Assembly (NCBI GenBank): GCA_945875845.1
Contig: CAMCMB010000029.1
Coordinates: 1 to 64,000 of the forward strand
Origin: Pirellula staleyi DSM 6068
GTDB taxonomy: Bacteria > Planctomycetota > Planctomycetia > Pirellulales > Pirellulaceae
Direction of reading: 5' to 3'
DNA: 64,000 nt
Shown here: in pieces, positions 36,803 through 45,581 of the stretch
Layout of the letters: each line of letters begins with the position of its first letter
Numbering within the stretch: position 1 is the first letter of the stretch
Made by a program: the position numbers and the translations under genes
The notes under the pieces: generated by a model
What the model was told of the DNA's origin: nothing
The model's input: the letters and a program-made list of their open reading frames with translations, nothing else
Databases searched by the model: none

Positions 36803-37735
36803 TCACTCTTGAGCACCCCATATCCATCCCTCACGTGAAAAGAAATTCAATGCGAGGTGCTGTGGTGCATTCCAAATGGATGCATCTTTATGAAAATGCC
36901 TCAGTGCGGCAGCCGTCAATAGCGCGTCACCACTATTCTCTCCGCCCGGCGGGGCTAGAGCATTTACATTTCCAACCCGGCACAACTGCATCGCGAGCTG
37001 AAAAACAAGAGGGTATCTGTGGGAGCTAGCAGGTACGCCAACCATCTCGTACAGCATTCGAGGCCAGATCTCGACGAATATCGCTTTCGCTTTCACGCTG
37101 GGTGCTACACCGTCAAACGGCCAAACATGCACGTCAGTTCCAAACCGCTCCCGAAAATCTTGGATCATGGCTAAGCCTGATATTGAGCCGCGTCCAACTT
37201 GGTCTCCGCCGATCAACTTGAAGATATTCGCAGGATTCTGGTTCCGTAAGAATTCAGTCTGTTCAGTGATGCGATGACGCGGCGAATACTCAGCACCACG
37301 ACTCCCTTGTAGTAAGAAGAATCGACTGTAAAAATCGTGGGCTATAAATGGGTTGGGATCGAAATCGTTTCCGGTTCGCTTACGAAGAAGCGCAAGTAGG
37401 CTTCTCCAGCTTTCAGTCGGAGTTTCCTCGGCGGGGAAGTATGCTCCAATGTCTGCGAAGGGAAATGACAACGCAAAGTCGAAACCAATGAGCGATGGCT
37501 TGCTGTTTCGCTGTTTCATTTGGAGTCGATCTGCAAGCCAATTGAAGGTAGTCGAACGTGACCACCGATTTTCTTGCCAATTCGGATTGTGCACAGCGTT
37601 TGGTTGATGAAGCGTAAGTTGCCCGCTTTCCGAATCGCAAGTTGCGATTTGAATGGGAAACTCGCCGTCACTACCACGTGCGTAGTCCTGACTCCCTGAC
37701 CAGTCGATACCGATAAACTCTTCGAACTCAAACAT
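36803..37735 (-). CDS. DUF429-like protein, predicted RNase H-fold nuclease
   Basis: The 310 residues carry acidic residues at the positions expected for an RNase H/RuvC-like fold: Asp11 in GIDWSG, Asp86 in LIGFDFALSFP, Glu222 in VEIWPR and Asp270 in GDALLTAAALRH. The same GIDxxG ... FDxxLxxP ... ExxPR ... DAL order is seen in DUF429. A metal-dependent nuclease role is inference. Its ATG overlaps the stop of the methyltransferase fragment upstream (ATGTTTGA), so the two were coupled. It opens the four-gene operon. Confidence 0.6.
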   Translation of the reverse strand: MFEFEEFIGIDWSGSQDYARGSDGEFPIQIATCDSESGQLTLHQPNAVHNPNWQENRWSRSTTFNWLADRLQMKQRNSKPSLIGFDFALSFPFADIGAYFPAEETPTESWRSLLALLRKRTGNDFDPNPFIAHDFYSRFFLLQGSRGAEYSPRHRITEQTEFLRNQNPANIFKLIGGDQVGRGSISGLAMIQDFRERFGTDVHVWPFDGVAPSVKAKAIFVEIWPRMLYEMVGVPASSHRYPLVFQLAMQLCRVGNVNALAPPGGENSGDALLTAAALRHFHKDASIWNAPQHLALNFFSREGWIWGAQE

Positions 37736-38027
37736 TATCTGTCTCCCGCTCCTTCCACCATCCTGACTGGGGCAGCTTGCCTTCGCGGACCCAGCGGCGT
37801 TCGTCGGCTCGCCACTCAGCGCGGTCAGCGATGGCTTTATCGACGTCTTTCGCTGCTAGCACATCAGCTGCCCAGAGCCCAGCCGTCCGCAGAGGTGCAT
37901 TGTTGACACGTACTCCGTCGTTGATGTCGGGAGCGTAGAGTGACTCTTGAGCGATGAATTCAGCAATCGTCTTCCGTGGAACTCGGCGTTCGTCGAGGAG
38001 TCGGTTGTCGACTCTCCCGACGATTCG
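37728..38027 (-). pseudogene. C-terminal fragment of a PglX/Eco57I-type DNA methyltransferase
   Basis: A frame without start codon runs from about 38027 to TGA 37728. It reads RIVGRVDNRLLDERR, then YAPDINDGVRVNNAPLRTAG and ADERRWVREGKLPQSGWW. The Y-x-P-D-x-x-D-G-V-x-V-N-x-A-P-L pattern is what I associate with the tail of large N6-adenine methyltransferases of restriction and BREX systems. Nothing of the catalytic domain remains upstream; another frame there (from 38131) shows no family. The stop overlaps the start of the DUF429-like gene by eight bases, marking it as a lost operon member. Confidence 0.45.
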
Positions 38028-38155
38028 ATATATTCCTTGAGTCGCGTACGGATGTCTTGAATTTCAACATCGCTAGTGATGGTCGCCATTTCAGTAATCA
38101 TTCCTTCACGATAGTCGAAAAACAGATGCAAGGCAAATCGTCATGTGTGCTACGC

Positions 38156-38770
38156 TCAGTCCAAGGCAACCCAGTACTGTTCAACACACGACCAGCGAAT
38201 TGTTATTGGTTTGCCCTCAACGGTTCGCACGAGAACAAATGGGTCATCTAGCATCGTGAAGCTCATTGAGCGGCCGGCAACGTTTTGTTCGCATGCCCAT
38301 ATAGCTGGCTCCGGAAACTGAATCTGGCGAATCGAACCAATGCTGCAGAACTTCCCCGCGTAGCGCAGTGCGAGCCGCGATTGGTAATATTGGTTGAGGA
38401 GATTTTCACCACCCGCTGCAGTCAGGCGATTGACTGCACCCTCGACAACCGAAGTCGCAAGTGATGCCGCGACAACAAAACCGAGATCACCCATAAATCC
38501 CAGGCCAGTCGATTTTGGTGTTAGTTTCTTTGCAGCCTCTTCGTACAATCGCTGAACGTTTTGAGCCACATCCAATGGGACCATGTAGACCGAATCAAAT
38601 TCATGTGCATGACCCGAAGTAAGAACCATTTGACCTGTGTAATCGTTCGAACCATCATGGGCGATGATCTTGCCCGGCTCGGTACATTTTGGGCAACGAC
38701 TGTTCTTACCGATATTCACATCGGGAGTCTTGGTGATTGTCAAACAACTTGAACAGACCAAAGCCGCCAT
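38156..38770 (-). CDS. Hypothetical protein with N-terminal zinc ribbon
   Basis: The 204 residues start with two Cys pairs (CSSC at 6-9, CPKC at 26-29), an apparent zinc ribbon, then a region with GHAHEFDSVYMVPLDVAQ, a Gly-rich hydrophobic stretch at about 108-130 (LGFMGDLGFVVAASLATSVV) that may be a membrane or buried helix, and a beta-rich C-terminus. I do not recognise the family. It lies just upstream of the methyltransferase fragment on the same strand, and divergent from the membrane protein gene that follows. Confidence 0.65.
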   Translation of the reverse strand: MAALVCSSCLTITKTPDVNIGKNSRCPKCTEPGKIIAHDGSNDYTGQMVLTSGHAHEFDSVYMVPLDVAQNVQRLYEEAAKKLTPKSTGLGFMGDLGFVVAASLATSVVEGAVNRLTAAGGENLLNQYYQSRLALRYAGKFCSIGSIRQIQFPEPAIWACEQNVAGRSMSFTMLDDPFVLVRTVEGKPITIRWSCVEQYWVALD

Positions 38771-38849
38771 GGTTACCTAGATCTTTGGATTGGATGTAGA
38801 ATGGCGACATTGATCATGTAGTAACCGTTCAAACGATAGAACAAAACGA

Positions 38850-39443
38850 GTGACCGAACCAAAGAAACCCTGGCAAGATCGTTTCCTGGTCATGTTGGAT
38901 ACACGCTCCCCGGCTTCACTACGATGGTGGTTAGGCTTCGACAATCGAGTCGACAGTTCGCAATTCGCAGAGGAGCTTAAATCGCTGGAGTACGAGGGAC
39001 ACACCAGGGATCTGTTGGAGTACTCTAAGGAACTCCGTAAAGAGTCGCTCGACGGATACAAGCTTGCTAATGAGCGTGCCGAGAAACTCTTGGGAGTAAC
39101 GCTAATCATGTGCGGATGGATCTTCACCACTGCCAAGCCATCAGTGACGTTTCTAGAGAAATCTCTTTGGGTCTTCAGCGCGACAACGTTCTTATTGGTC
39201 ATCGCGACACTGATGCTCGGTCGATGGAAGCTCCAGGCTCGGCAACCCGCAACGTTTCCTAAAATGGCGAGGTATGCCCACGATACTGCCGCTGAAGACG
39301 AGTGGGAGTTCGTCCAAGCACGACAATATGCAGTGGCAGCATTTGAGAATCGCGATCTAACGGGCCAAGTGCATAGAAGGTTACTTCTAGCCATTTCCAT
39401 TCTTCTCGCTGGGCTTACTGCTTTCGCGCTTCGGGGCCTGTGA
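38850..39443 (+). CDS. Hypothetical membrane protein, three predicted helices
   Basis: The 197 residues (GTG start at 38850) have a charged helical N-terminus, two membrane helices at about 81-97 and 105-124 (LLGVTLIMCGWIF, SLWVFSATTFLLVIATLML), a cytoplasmic helical region of about 50 residues, and a third helix at the C-terminus (LLLAISILLAGLTAFAL). The layout recalls small membrane effectors of bacterial conflict systems, but I see no specific family signature. It stands alone, divergent from the zinc-ribbon gene. Confidence 0.6.
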   Translation: MTEPKKPWQDRFLVMLDTRSPASLRWWLGFDNRVDSSQFAEELKSLEYEGHTRDLLEYSKELRKESLDGYKLANERAEKLLGVTLIMCGWIFTTAKPSVTFLEKSLWVFSATTFLLVIATLMLGRWKLQARQPATFPKMARYAHDTAAEDEWEFVQARQYAVAAFENRDLTGQVHRRLLLAISILLAGLTAFALRGL

Positions 39444-39692
39444 CTCAGCGATGCGGCGTCTCTCAGTGGTATTCACCGACTTGTCGATCGATCGCTCACT
39501 CAAGTTATGAGTGTCGGTGTCACTGATGTTTTGATTGGTGGTCTTTCGCTTCTCAGCCATTTTCGGACTCCATTTGTTTAACAACACATGAAAACTGGGT
39601 CCATCCAGCGACTCTGGTTCCATCCAGAGTTCCTACTACTTCTTTTCGAAATCCATTGCATTTCGCAAGGCGAGTGAGTAGGTTTCTAAGAG

Positions 39693-39765
39693 TGGTCAGG
39701 GGCGGGCTCGAACCGCCGACACATGGATTTTCAGTCCATTGCTCTACCAACTGAGCTACCTAACC
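39693..39765 (-). tRNA. tRNA-Phe (GAA)
   Basis: The complement folds into a standard 73-base cloverleaf: acceptor stem GGTTAGG/CCTGACC with discriminator A, D arm with AGCTCAGTTGGTAGAGC, anticodon loop CTGAAAA giving anticodon GAA, and T arm GGCGGTTCGAGCCCGCC. CCA is not encoded. It borders the accessory region; a second copy of its 3' end, as expected for an integrase attachment site, was not seen by eye. Confidence 0.95.
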
Positions 39766-39912
39766 AACCAAAAGGCTCCCGTAATGTATTTCGACGCCTA
39801 GATTTTGTCAATTCGACGTCAATGCATTTGTCACGGCATCGCCAAGCGGATAATCTAGTTAAATAGCTTGGTTCTCCAGAGCATCCACTAAACGTATCAG
39901 GAATTTGGCGCC

Positions 39913-41559
39913 GTGACTTTCCCATTCGCACGCAATTTAGTTACCGCCTTTGTTCTGAGCGCTCTCGGGTCGGTTTTCTGGATGAATGCCGAATCGCCAG
40001 CGTTTGCTCAGAAATACACGCCGGATCACCCGGCTGTTCAGGAGATGGTCAACAGGGGGATGAATTTCCTTGCAAAGGAATCGAGAGGCGTTGATGAAGG
40101 CGAAACGCTGCTCGTTGGCTATTGCGCTTACAAAGTCAACGGCGATCCAAATGACCCGTTAGTGAAGGCGGGAGTGGCTGCGGCACTTAGGTTGGCTCAA
40201 TTGGTTTCCTCTGGCTCAAGCCGGGGAGGTGAGCAATCCATGTATGTGATTGCCCTGGCAGGAATGTTATTGCCATCCGTGGATGTGGACGCATACGGCG
40301 GTCCCACGAAACAAATACGCGACTTCATGTTGAGTGTTCAGAAACAAAATGGCGGTTTTGGCTATCTCACGGGGACAAATGCCGTTTTTGGCGATATTTC
40401 CCAAACCCAGTATGTAATGTTGTCGTTTTGGACAATGAACCAATTGGGGATCGAAGTTCCCCCAGATGCGATTGGCGCCACGATTAATTTTTTGCTCGCA
40501 TCCCAAGAAAATACCGGGGGATGGCCTTATCAGTACAAGAGCCCGGGGGTAACGCAGATGCCACCTTCCAATTCGTTAACCGCTGCTGGACTTTCCGCAC
40601 TCCTCATTGGCGGCGATATGCTTGGGCTGTATCGAAGCAGGCAGCAAGAGAATCAAGAGGAAGAAGGGATCGTTCCGCTCGCTTTCAAACGTGTCCTCTC
40701 CGAAGCACAGCGACCCAAGCTCAATTTTGACAAAAGCCGAGTGGATGCATCGAGCAAACGCAGCGAAGCCTGGTTTGCGGCCAATCCGTATACTCGCGAT
40801 GCCAACTTCCATTATTACTACGTCTACAGTCGCGAGCGATACGAGTCCTTCTTGGAGATCACCAAAGGCAAGCAATCGAAAAGCCCCGACTGGTACAATG
40901 ACGGGGTTCGAATGCTGATGGATGCCCAGGATGAAAAAGGCGCGTGGGGTACCAAGGCGGATGTCTCCACGTTTCTGCCTCCCCCGATTGCAACCTCATT
41001 CGCCATTTTATTCTTGATACGAAGCACCCAGAAGGCGATTGGTGATTTGAGCGAAGCCCTCAACAAAGGCATTGGTGAACTTCCCGATGATGTCAGTTCG
41101 ATCGCCACGAGTGGAGGCAAAATCGTGAATAAGAATTCCGCGACCTCCATCGACGAAGCCTTAAAAATGCTTGAGGATGACAGCAAATCGCAGGGAGAAG
41201 ATGCATTGGCTCCGGAAAAAATGCTCTTGGCAGCCGATCCGAAACAACGTCAAGAACAAATCAATCGATTCGTGCGGTTGCTCAATGCGAAAGACTACAA
41301 GGCAAGGCAGGTTGCAGCCAAGATGCTCGGGCGCGGCGACAGCCTAGACGTCGTTCCTTCCTTGATCTACGCGTTGACCGATCCGGACCCGCGCGTCCCC
41401 TTTTATGCCGAACAATCCTTGCGACTCATCTCACGCCAATTGGATACGTATCACTTACCGAAAAAAGAAAAAATTTCGGAACAAGATAAAAACCGAGCTG
41501 CCACGCAATGGAAGAAGTGGTTCTTGGGGCTCCGACCCGATTATGTTTTTGTCGACTAA
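39913..41559 (+). CDS. Secreted squalene-cyclase-like repeat protein with C-terminal HEAT-like segment
   Basis: Starting with GTG at 39913, the 548 residues have a signal peptide (LVTAFVLSALGSVFW ... AFAQ), an alpha-alpha barrel domain with QW-type motifs (QKQNGGFG, QENTGGW, QDEKGAWG), and a C-terminal HEAT-like repeat (RQVAAKMLGRGDSLDVVPSL). No cyclase DxDD motif is seen. It is a distant paralogue of the protein at 5112-6779. The following gene starts 20 bases downstream and is probably in the same operon. Function unknown. Confidence 0.77.
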   Translation: MTFPFARNLVTAFVLSALGSVFWMNAESPAFAQKYTPDHPAVQEMVNRGMNFLAKESRGVDEGETLLVGYCAYKVNGDPNDPLVKAGVAAALRLAQLVSSGSSRGGEQSMYVIALAGMLLPSVDVDAYGGPTKQIRDFMLSVQKQNGGFGYLTGTNAVFGDISQTQYVMLSFWTMNQLGIEVPPDAIGATINFLLASQENTGGWPYQYKSPGVTQMPPSNSLTAAGLSALLIGGDMLGLYRSRQQENQEEEGIVPLAFKRVLSEAQRPKLNFDKSRVDASSKRSEAWFAANPYTRDANFHYYYVYSRERYESFLEITKGKQSKSPDWYNDGVRMLMDAQDEKGAWGTKADVSTFLPPPIATSFAILFLIRSTQKAIGDLSEALNKGIGELPDDVSSIATSGGKIVNKNSATSIDEALKMLEDDSKSQGEDALAPEKMLLAADPKQRQEQINRFVRLLNAKDYKARQVAAKMLGRGDSLDVVPSLIYALTDPDPRVPFYAEQSLRLISRQLDTYHLPKKEKISEQDKNRAATQWKKWFLGLRPDYVFVD

Positions 41560-41579
41560 CCTTACCACGTACACCTTAT

Positions 41580-42506
41580 ATGTCCTCACCCAATCCGACC
41601 AAGAATATGTTGCACATCGATGAAACGTCGATGCGAACCAACAAAGTGGACCAGACCTCCAGTCTGTTATTGAGCTTGGCACTGCTCATCGGACTGGCTG
41701 TGTTGATGCTTGGATTGCTATTTTTTCTGCGATCCATGTCCTCATCCGCACAAGTCATCATTCTTGAGCCGGAACGCATTGCTGGTCGCGGCGAAAACGC
41801 CGAAGGAACGGAGCGAGACTTTGACCCGCCCGCTGCGGATGAGGTCGAGCAGTTGAATGAACCCGCCATCGAACAGACGCTTCAAATGGTGACTGAAACG
41901 ATCAGCATGATTTCTTCGTCGCTCGAAAGCATGGAATCAACCTTGACCGGCAATGAATCCAACGGCAAAGGCGATAGCCGTCCGCCTGGACCGGAAGGTG
42001 AGGGGGATGACATTATCCCCCGCTTCGATCGCTGGGAATTGAAGTTTACGGCCCGTGATCGCCGCAATTACGCGATCCAACTCGAAGCGTTTAAAATCGA
42101 AGTAGGTGCCATCGGCGGTGGCATCACGACCATCGACACCATCACCAATATCGCAAGTGCTCCCACGAAGAAATCGGTGACACCCAAGGAAGAGAAAACT
42201 CGGAAGCGATTGAAGTTTGTTAGCGTGAACGAAAACGTTTTGTTGCAGTATGAGAAACAATTACTTCAGTCTGCCGGCATTCCAGCTAGCGGTCGTCAGG
42301 TCATCAAATTTGTTCCGAACGACACCGAAGAGGCTCTGGCTCAAGCCGAGGCGGCTTACTACATGGAAAAGCGCGGCAAAGACTTGCGAGTCGCCACCAT
42401 TGCGAAAACAGTTTTCGAATGCCGCCAAAAGAGCAAAGGCGGCGGTTTCGAATTCGTGGTAATCGACCAACGGTATCGAAACGGTATGAACGCTCCGAAG
42501 AAATGA
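41580..42506 (+). CDS. Hypothetical single-span membrane protein
   Basis: ATG 41580 is chosen as the first start after the previous stop; a later ATG (41607) is possible. The 308 residues have one N-terminal membrane helix at about 29-50 (LLLSLALLIGLAVLMLGLLF), an acidic linker, and a periplasmic domain from about 150 (FDRWELKFTARDRRNYAIQL ... KRLKFVSVNENVLLQYEKQL). The family seems planctomycete-specific. Coupling with the squalene-cyclase-like gene suggests a joint envelope role, which is inference. Confidence 0.7.
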   Translation: MSSPNPTKNMLHIDETSMRTNKVDQTSSLLLSLALLIGLAVLMLGLLFFLRSMSSSAQVIILEPERIAGRGENAEGTERDFDPPAADEVEQLNEPAIEQTLQMVTETISMISSSLESMESTLTGNESNGKGDSRPPGPEGEGDDIIPRFDRWELKFTARDRRNYAIQLEAFKIEVGAIGGGITTIDTITNIASAPTKKSVTPKEEKTRKRLKFVSVNENVLLQYEKQLLQSAGIPASGRQVIKFVPNDTEEALAQAEAAYYMEKRGKDLRVATIAKTVFECRQKSKGGGFEFVVIDQRYRNGMNAPKK

Positions 42507-42534
42507 ACTTTTTCAGGTCGCACAGGGTTACCAA

Positions 42535-42582
42535 CATCACGCGGAGCGTGATGGATACGTACTCATCACGCTCCGCGTGATG
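42535..42582. repeat. Perfect inverted repeat CATCACGC..., family E
   Basis: CATCACGCGGAGCGTGATG (42535-42553) and its exact complement (42564-42582) are ten bases apart; each arm is itself nearly palindromic. The hairpin sits 29 bases after a stop codon and may act as a terminator. Related single arms are at 45423-45441 and 45561-45579. Confidence 0.75.
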
Positions 42583-42708
42583 TCGCTTCGGCGATGGCGC
42601 GGGCCATCCTTAGAGTTTGTCAAACCCCCGTTGTGGGTTTTGCTTGGCGATGTCAAAATCCTCGCCGTTTCCTTGACTTGAATCCACGCATTCAGAAGAG
42701 CAACTTGG

Positions 42709-43488
42709 ATGGAAGAGCTGACCGGCAATATTTACGACTACCCTGTCTATTACGACTTGATCTTCGGTAGCGACTGGGTGGCGGAATTCAAGTTTTTGGA
42801 AGCGGCTTTCAAGAAGCATGTGAAAGGAAAAACCAAACGCGTTTTCGAACCGGCCTGCGGTACGGGGCGATTGCTTTTCCGCATGGCCAAGGCAGGATAT
42901 ACCACAGCCGGACTCGACTTGAACGAAAAAGCGATCGCCTATTGCAATGCGCGATTAAAGAAGCATGGGTTTAAAGAAACAGCTTGGGTGGCGGACATGT
43001 GCGACTTTATGGTCAAAAAACCGTTCGATGCAGCCTTCAATACCATTAATTCCTTCCGCCATCTCAATTCGGAAAAAGCGACGGTAGCACACTTTCAAGC
43101 CATGGCCCGCGCGATACGACCAGGCGGGATTTATGCGTTAGGTTTTCATTTGACGCCGTTGGAAGGAATTCCGACGGATGAGGAAAGTTGGTCGGCTCGA
43201 CGCGGCAATTTGCAGATCAACACTCGCATGTGGCCTCGCGACAAAGACCCGAAAACCAGAATTGAGCGTTTTCATTTGCGGTTTGATGTGTACCGGCCCA
43301 CGGGTTCCGTCCGAATTGATGATTGCCTAGTTTTGAGGAGTTACACTTGGAAACAGTTCGCAACGATGATCAAAAAGGTGCCTGAATGGACCATCGAAGA
43401 GGTCTATGATTTCAGCTATGACATCGATGAACCCATCGAAATCGATGCTGGAACCGAGGATGTTCTGTACATATTAAAGCGTAATTGA
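42709..43488 (+). CDS. Class I SAM-dependent methyltransferase
   Basis: The 259 residues have motif I EPACGTGR at 47-54, the acidic residue Asp70 at the end of beta-2 (AGLDLN), and the aromatic/acidic post-motif region (VADMCDFMVKKPFDAAF). The fold binds S-adenosylmethionine and methylates small molecules or lipids more likely than nucleic acid, but the acceptor is not predictable. It runs in the same direction as the ketosynthase and acyl carrier protein genes after a 220-base gap that contains only a fragment of repeat family B (43507-43545). Confidence 0.83.
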   Translation: MEELTGNIYDYPVYYDLIFGSDWVAEFKFLEAAFKKHVKGKTKRVFEPACGTGRLLFRMAKAGYTTAGLDLNEKAIAYCNARLKKHGFKETAWVADMCDFMVKKPFDAAFNTINSFRHLNSEKATVAHFQAMARAIRPGGIYALGFHLTPLEGIPTDEESWSARRGNLQINTRMWPRDKDPKTRIERFHLRFDVYRPTGSVRIDDCLVLRSYTWKQFATMIKKVPEWTIEEVYDFSYDIDEPIEIDAGTEDVLYILKRN

Positions 43489-43708
43489 ATTAGAACCAAT
43501 GGATTGCTCGCCCTCCCATTGGTTTTGGATCCAGTCGACATTGAAAACAGGTTTCCAAGGGGAGCCTTGCCATCCCGCTACAACTTGACCCGTAACTTAA
43601 GCTGTCACAGTGCACTAGACTGTTACAATGCACTAGACTGTGGCCCATTGTTCGCTAATGATGGTAGGGGTTCCCGGTTCGTGCCTATCTCCCTTTTTGA
43701 GTCGTTGA

Positions 43709-44968
43709 ATGAGTTTCGAAGATCGAACTAGCCAATTGCCCGATGATCAACGTGTCGTTATTACCGGCATTGGCTTGACTTCGCCCAACGGTCACAACCT
43801 CGAGATGTTCCGGGATTCGTTGCTTGCTGGCCAAAGCGGGGTTCGCAAATACAATATTCGCTATGTCGGGGACACTTTGGCTGGCGTGTGCGAGTTCGAA
43901 TCGACCAAGTACCAGAGCCGACGCGATATGCGACGTGGAACCCGTGCTGGAACCGTTGGCATCTGGGCAGCCTCCGAAGCCATTCAACGCAGCGGCATAG
44001 ACTGGCCAAATGTCGACAAGTCCAAAGTGGGCATTTACATTGGAGTTACCGAACACGGAAACGTGGAAACCGAAAACGAAATCCACTCCATTAAGGCGTA
44101 CGATTACGATACGACCTATTGGTCTCACCACCATAACCCACGAACGGTCGCCAATAATCCGGCTGGTGAAATCGCCCTGAACATGGGTATCACCGGTCCG
44201 CACTACACCATCGGCGCCGCTTGCGCTGCGGGCAACGCAGGAATCATTCAAGGGGTTCAAATGCTTCGATTGCACGAATGCGATTTGGCCATTTCGGGTG
44301 GTGTCTCCGAGAGTATCCATACGTTCGGCATTTTTGCATCGTTTAAATCCCAGGGTGCGTTGGCTTCCCACGAGGATCCGTCCAAGGCGTCGCGGCCGTT
44401 CGATCAGACCCGCAATGGGATCGTGGTTTCCGAAGGCGCCTGCCTGTACGTTCTGGAACGGCTTTCGGACGCCAAGGCTAGATCGGCCAACATCATTGCA
44501 GAAGTCGTGTCGTACGCGATCAACACCGATGCCACCGACTTCGTTTTGCCCAATCCTGAGCGGCAGGCTCAGTGCGTCAATTTGGCGCTGAGCCGGGGGT
44601 GTTTGACCGCCGATCACATCGATATCGTGAGCACTCACGCCACGGGGACCAGTTCCGGCGACAGTCAAGAATGCATTGCCTTGCGAAATGTTTTTCAAGG
44701 GTGCGAGAACATTCGATTTAATAATACCAAGAGTTTTATCGGGCATGCCATGGGGGCAGCCGGAGCCCTGGAACTGGCAGGAAACTTGCCGTCGTTCCAA
44801 GACAGGGTTTGCCACGCCACGATAAATGTGGACAATCTAGATCCAGAATGTGCGTTGCCGGGGTTGGTGATAAACCAGCCGCAGGAGCTTCCAAAAGTCG
44901 ACTACATTCTTAATAATTCGTTTGGGATGCTGGGAATCAACTCCGTCGTCATTGTGCGACGGTTCTAA
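43709..44968 (+). CDS. Beta-ketoacyl-ACP synthase (FabF-like)
   Basis: The 419 residues show the Cys-His-His catalytic triad of KAS I/II enzymes: Cys172 in GAACAAGNAG, His310 in STHATGTSSGD and His346 in FIGHAMGAAG. The enzyme condenses malonyl-ACP with an acyl chain. Unusual insertions (YDYDTTYWSHHHNP at 131-144) and the lack of other fatty-acid genes suggest a specialised rather than housekeeping synthase. An acyl carrier protein gene follows 101 bases later. Confidence 0.87.
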   Translation: MSFEDRTSQLPDDQRVVITGIGLTSPNGHNLEMFRDSLLAGQSGVRKYNIRYVGDTLAGVCEFESTKYQSRRDMRRGTRAGTVGIWAASEAIQRSGIDWPNVDKSKVGIYIGVTEHGNVETENEIHSIKAYDYDTTYWSHHHNPRTVANNPAGEIALNMGITGPHYTIGAACAAGNAGIIQGVQMLRLHECDLAISGGVSESIHTFGIFASFKSQGALASHEDPSKASRPFDQTRNGIVVSEGACLYVLERLSDAKARSANIIAEVVSYAINTDATDFVLPNPERQAQCVNLALSRGCLTADHIDIVSTHATGTSSGDSQECIALRNVFQGCENIRFNNTKSFIGHAMGAAGALELAGNLPSFQDRVCHATINVDNLDPECALPGLVINQPQELPKVDYILNNSFGMLGINSVVIVRRF

Positions 44969-45069
44969 TTCCTAGCGATCGCATCACTCGACCTTTCCTT
45001 TTTGAGGTCATCGATATGCTTTGCGCGAGGATGCTCGCCTGAGATGGATGACCAGGAGCCTTGGATTCC

Positions 45070-45330
45070 ATGACACCGGCGGAAATCCGTGACGAAATTT
45101 TGGATATTCTCAGTGAGATCACACCGGACGAAGATCTATCCGGCCTCGACGATGATAAATCGTTTCGTGAGCAGCTCGAACTGGATAGCATGGATTTTCT
45201 AGACATCGTAATGGAGTTGCGAAAGAGGCATCGCGTCCAAATTGCGGAAGACGAATACGGGAATCTAGCGAGTATGGCCAGTACGGTCACCTATCTCGAA
45301 CCCAAGATGCGCGATATTGTCAGCGCTTAA
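45070..45330 (+). CDS. Acyl carrier protein
   Basis: ATG 45070 gives 86 residues; a TTG nine bases earlier would add three. Ser40 in the DSM motif (ELDSMDFLDIVMEL) is the phosphopantetheine attachment site, and the acidic helix II is typical. It follows the FabF-like gene and is probably its dedicated carrier. It is more acidic and divergent than a housekeeping AcpP, which would sit in a fab cluster. Confidence 0.88.
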   Translation: MTPAEIRDEILDILSEITPDEDLSGLDDDKSFREQLELDSMDFLDIVMELRKRHRVQIAEDEYGNLASMASTVTYLEPKMRDIVSA

Positions 45331-45581
45331 TTGATCTAGTAATGCTCCCGGGGTGCGCTGCGGGACCGCGGGGTGTGATGTTTGATCGCTTCGGGGTTTA
45401 TCGCTCCGACCCCTTGCGCAGCATCACGCGGAGCGTGATGAGTACTTTTTGGCGTCGATCGTGAATGGGGTTAAACCGCACGCTAACGCATTGCGGCTGA
45501 TTAGCCGATGGGCCTTAGGCTACGGTTTTCGGTTCGGGTTATGATCGACGACTACTTTTTCACCTCGCTCCGCGTGATGAA
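45331..45581. repeat. Intergenic region with family E arms
   Basis: CATCACGCGGAGCGTGATG at 45423-45441 repeats the left arm of the element at 42535, and CACCTCGCTCCGCGTGATG at 45561-45579 is a near match to the right arm, so the pair could fold over a 119-base loop. No gene is seen between the acyl carrier protein gene and the hydrolase relic. Confidence 0.6.

Noticed and set aside
39387-39623. Minus-strand frame of 78 codons before tRNA-Phe
   Set aside because: Overlaps the end of the membrane protein gene, has low-complexity polar sequence and no ribosome-binding site that I could see.
34726-39765. Attachment-site repeat of tRNA-Phe at the far side of the accessory region
   Set aside because: No second copy of the tRNA 3' end and no integrase gene were found by eye, so site-specific integration is not claimed.
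43685-44815. Long open frame on the minus strand (376 codons)
   Set aside because: It is fully antisense to the ketosynthase gene, which has all catalytic motifs; the antisense product has no recognisable domain.
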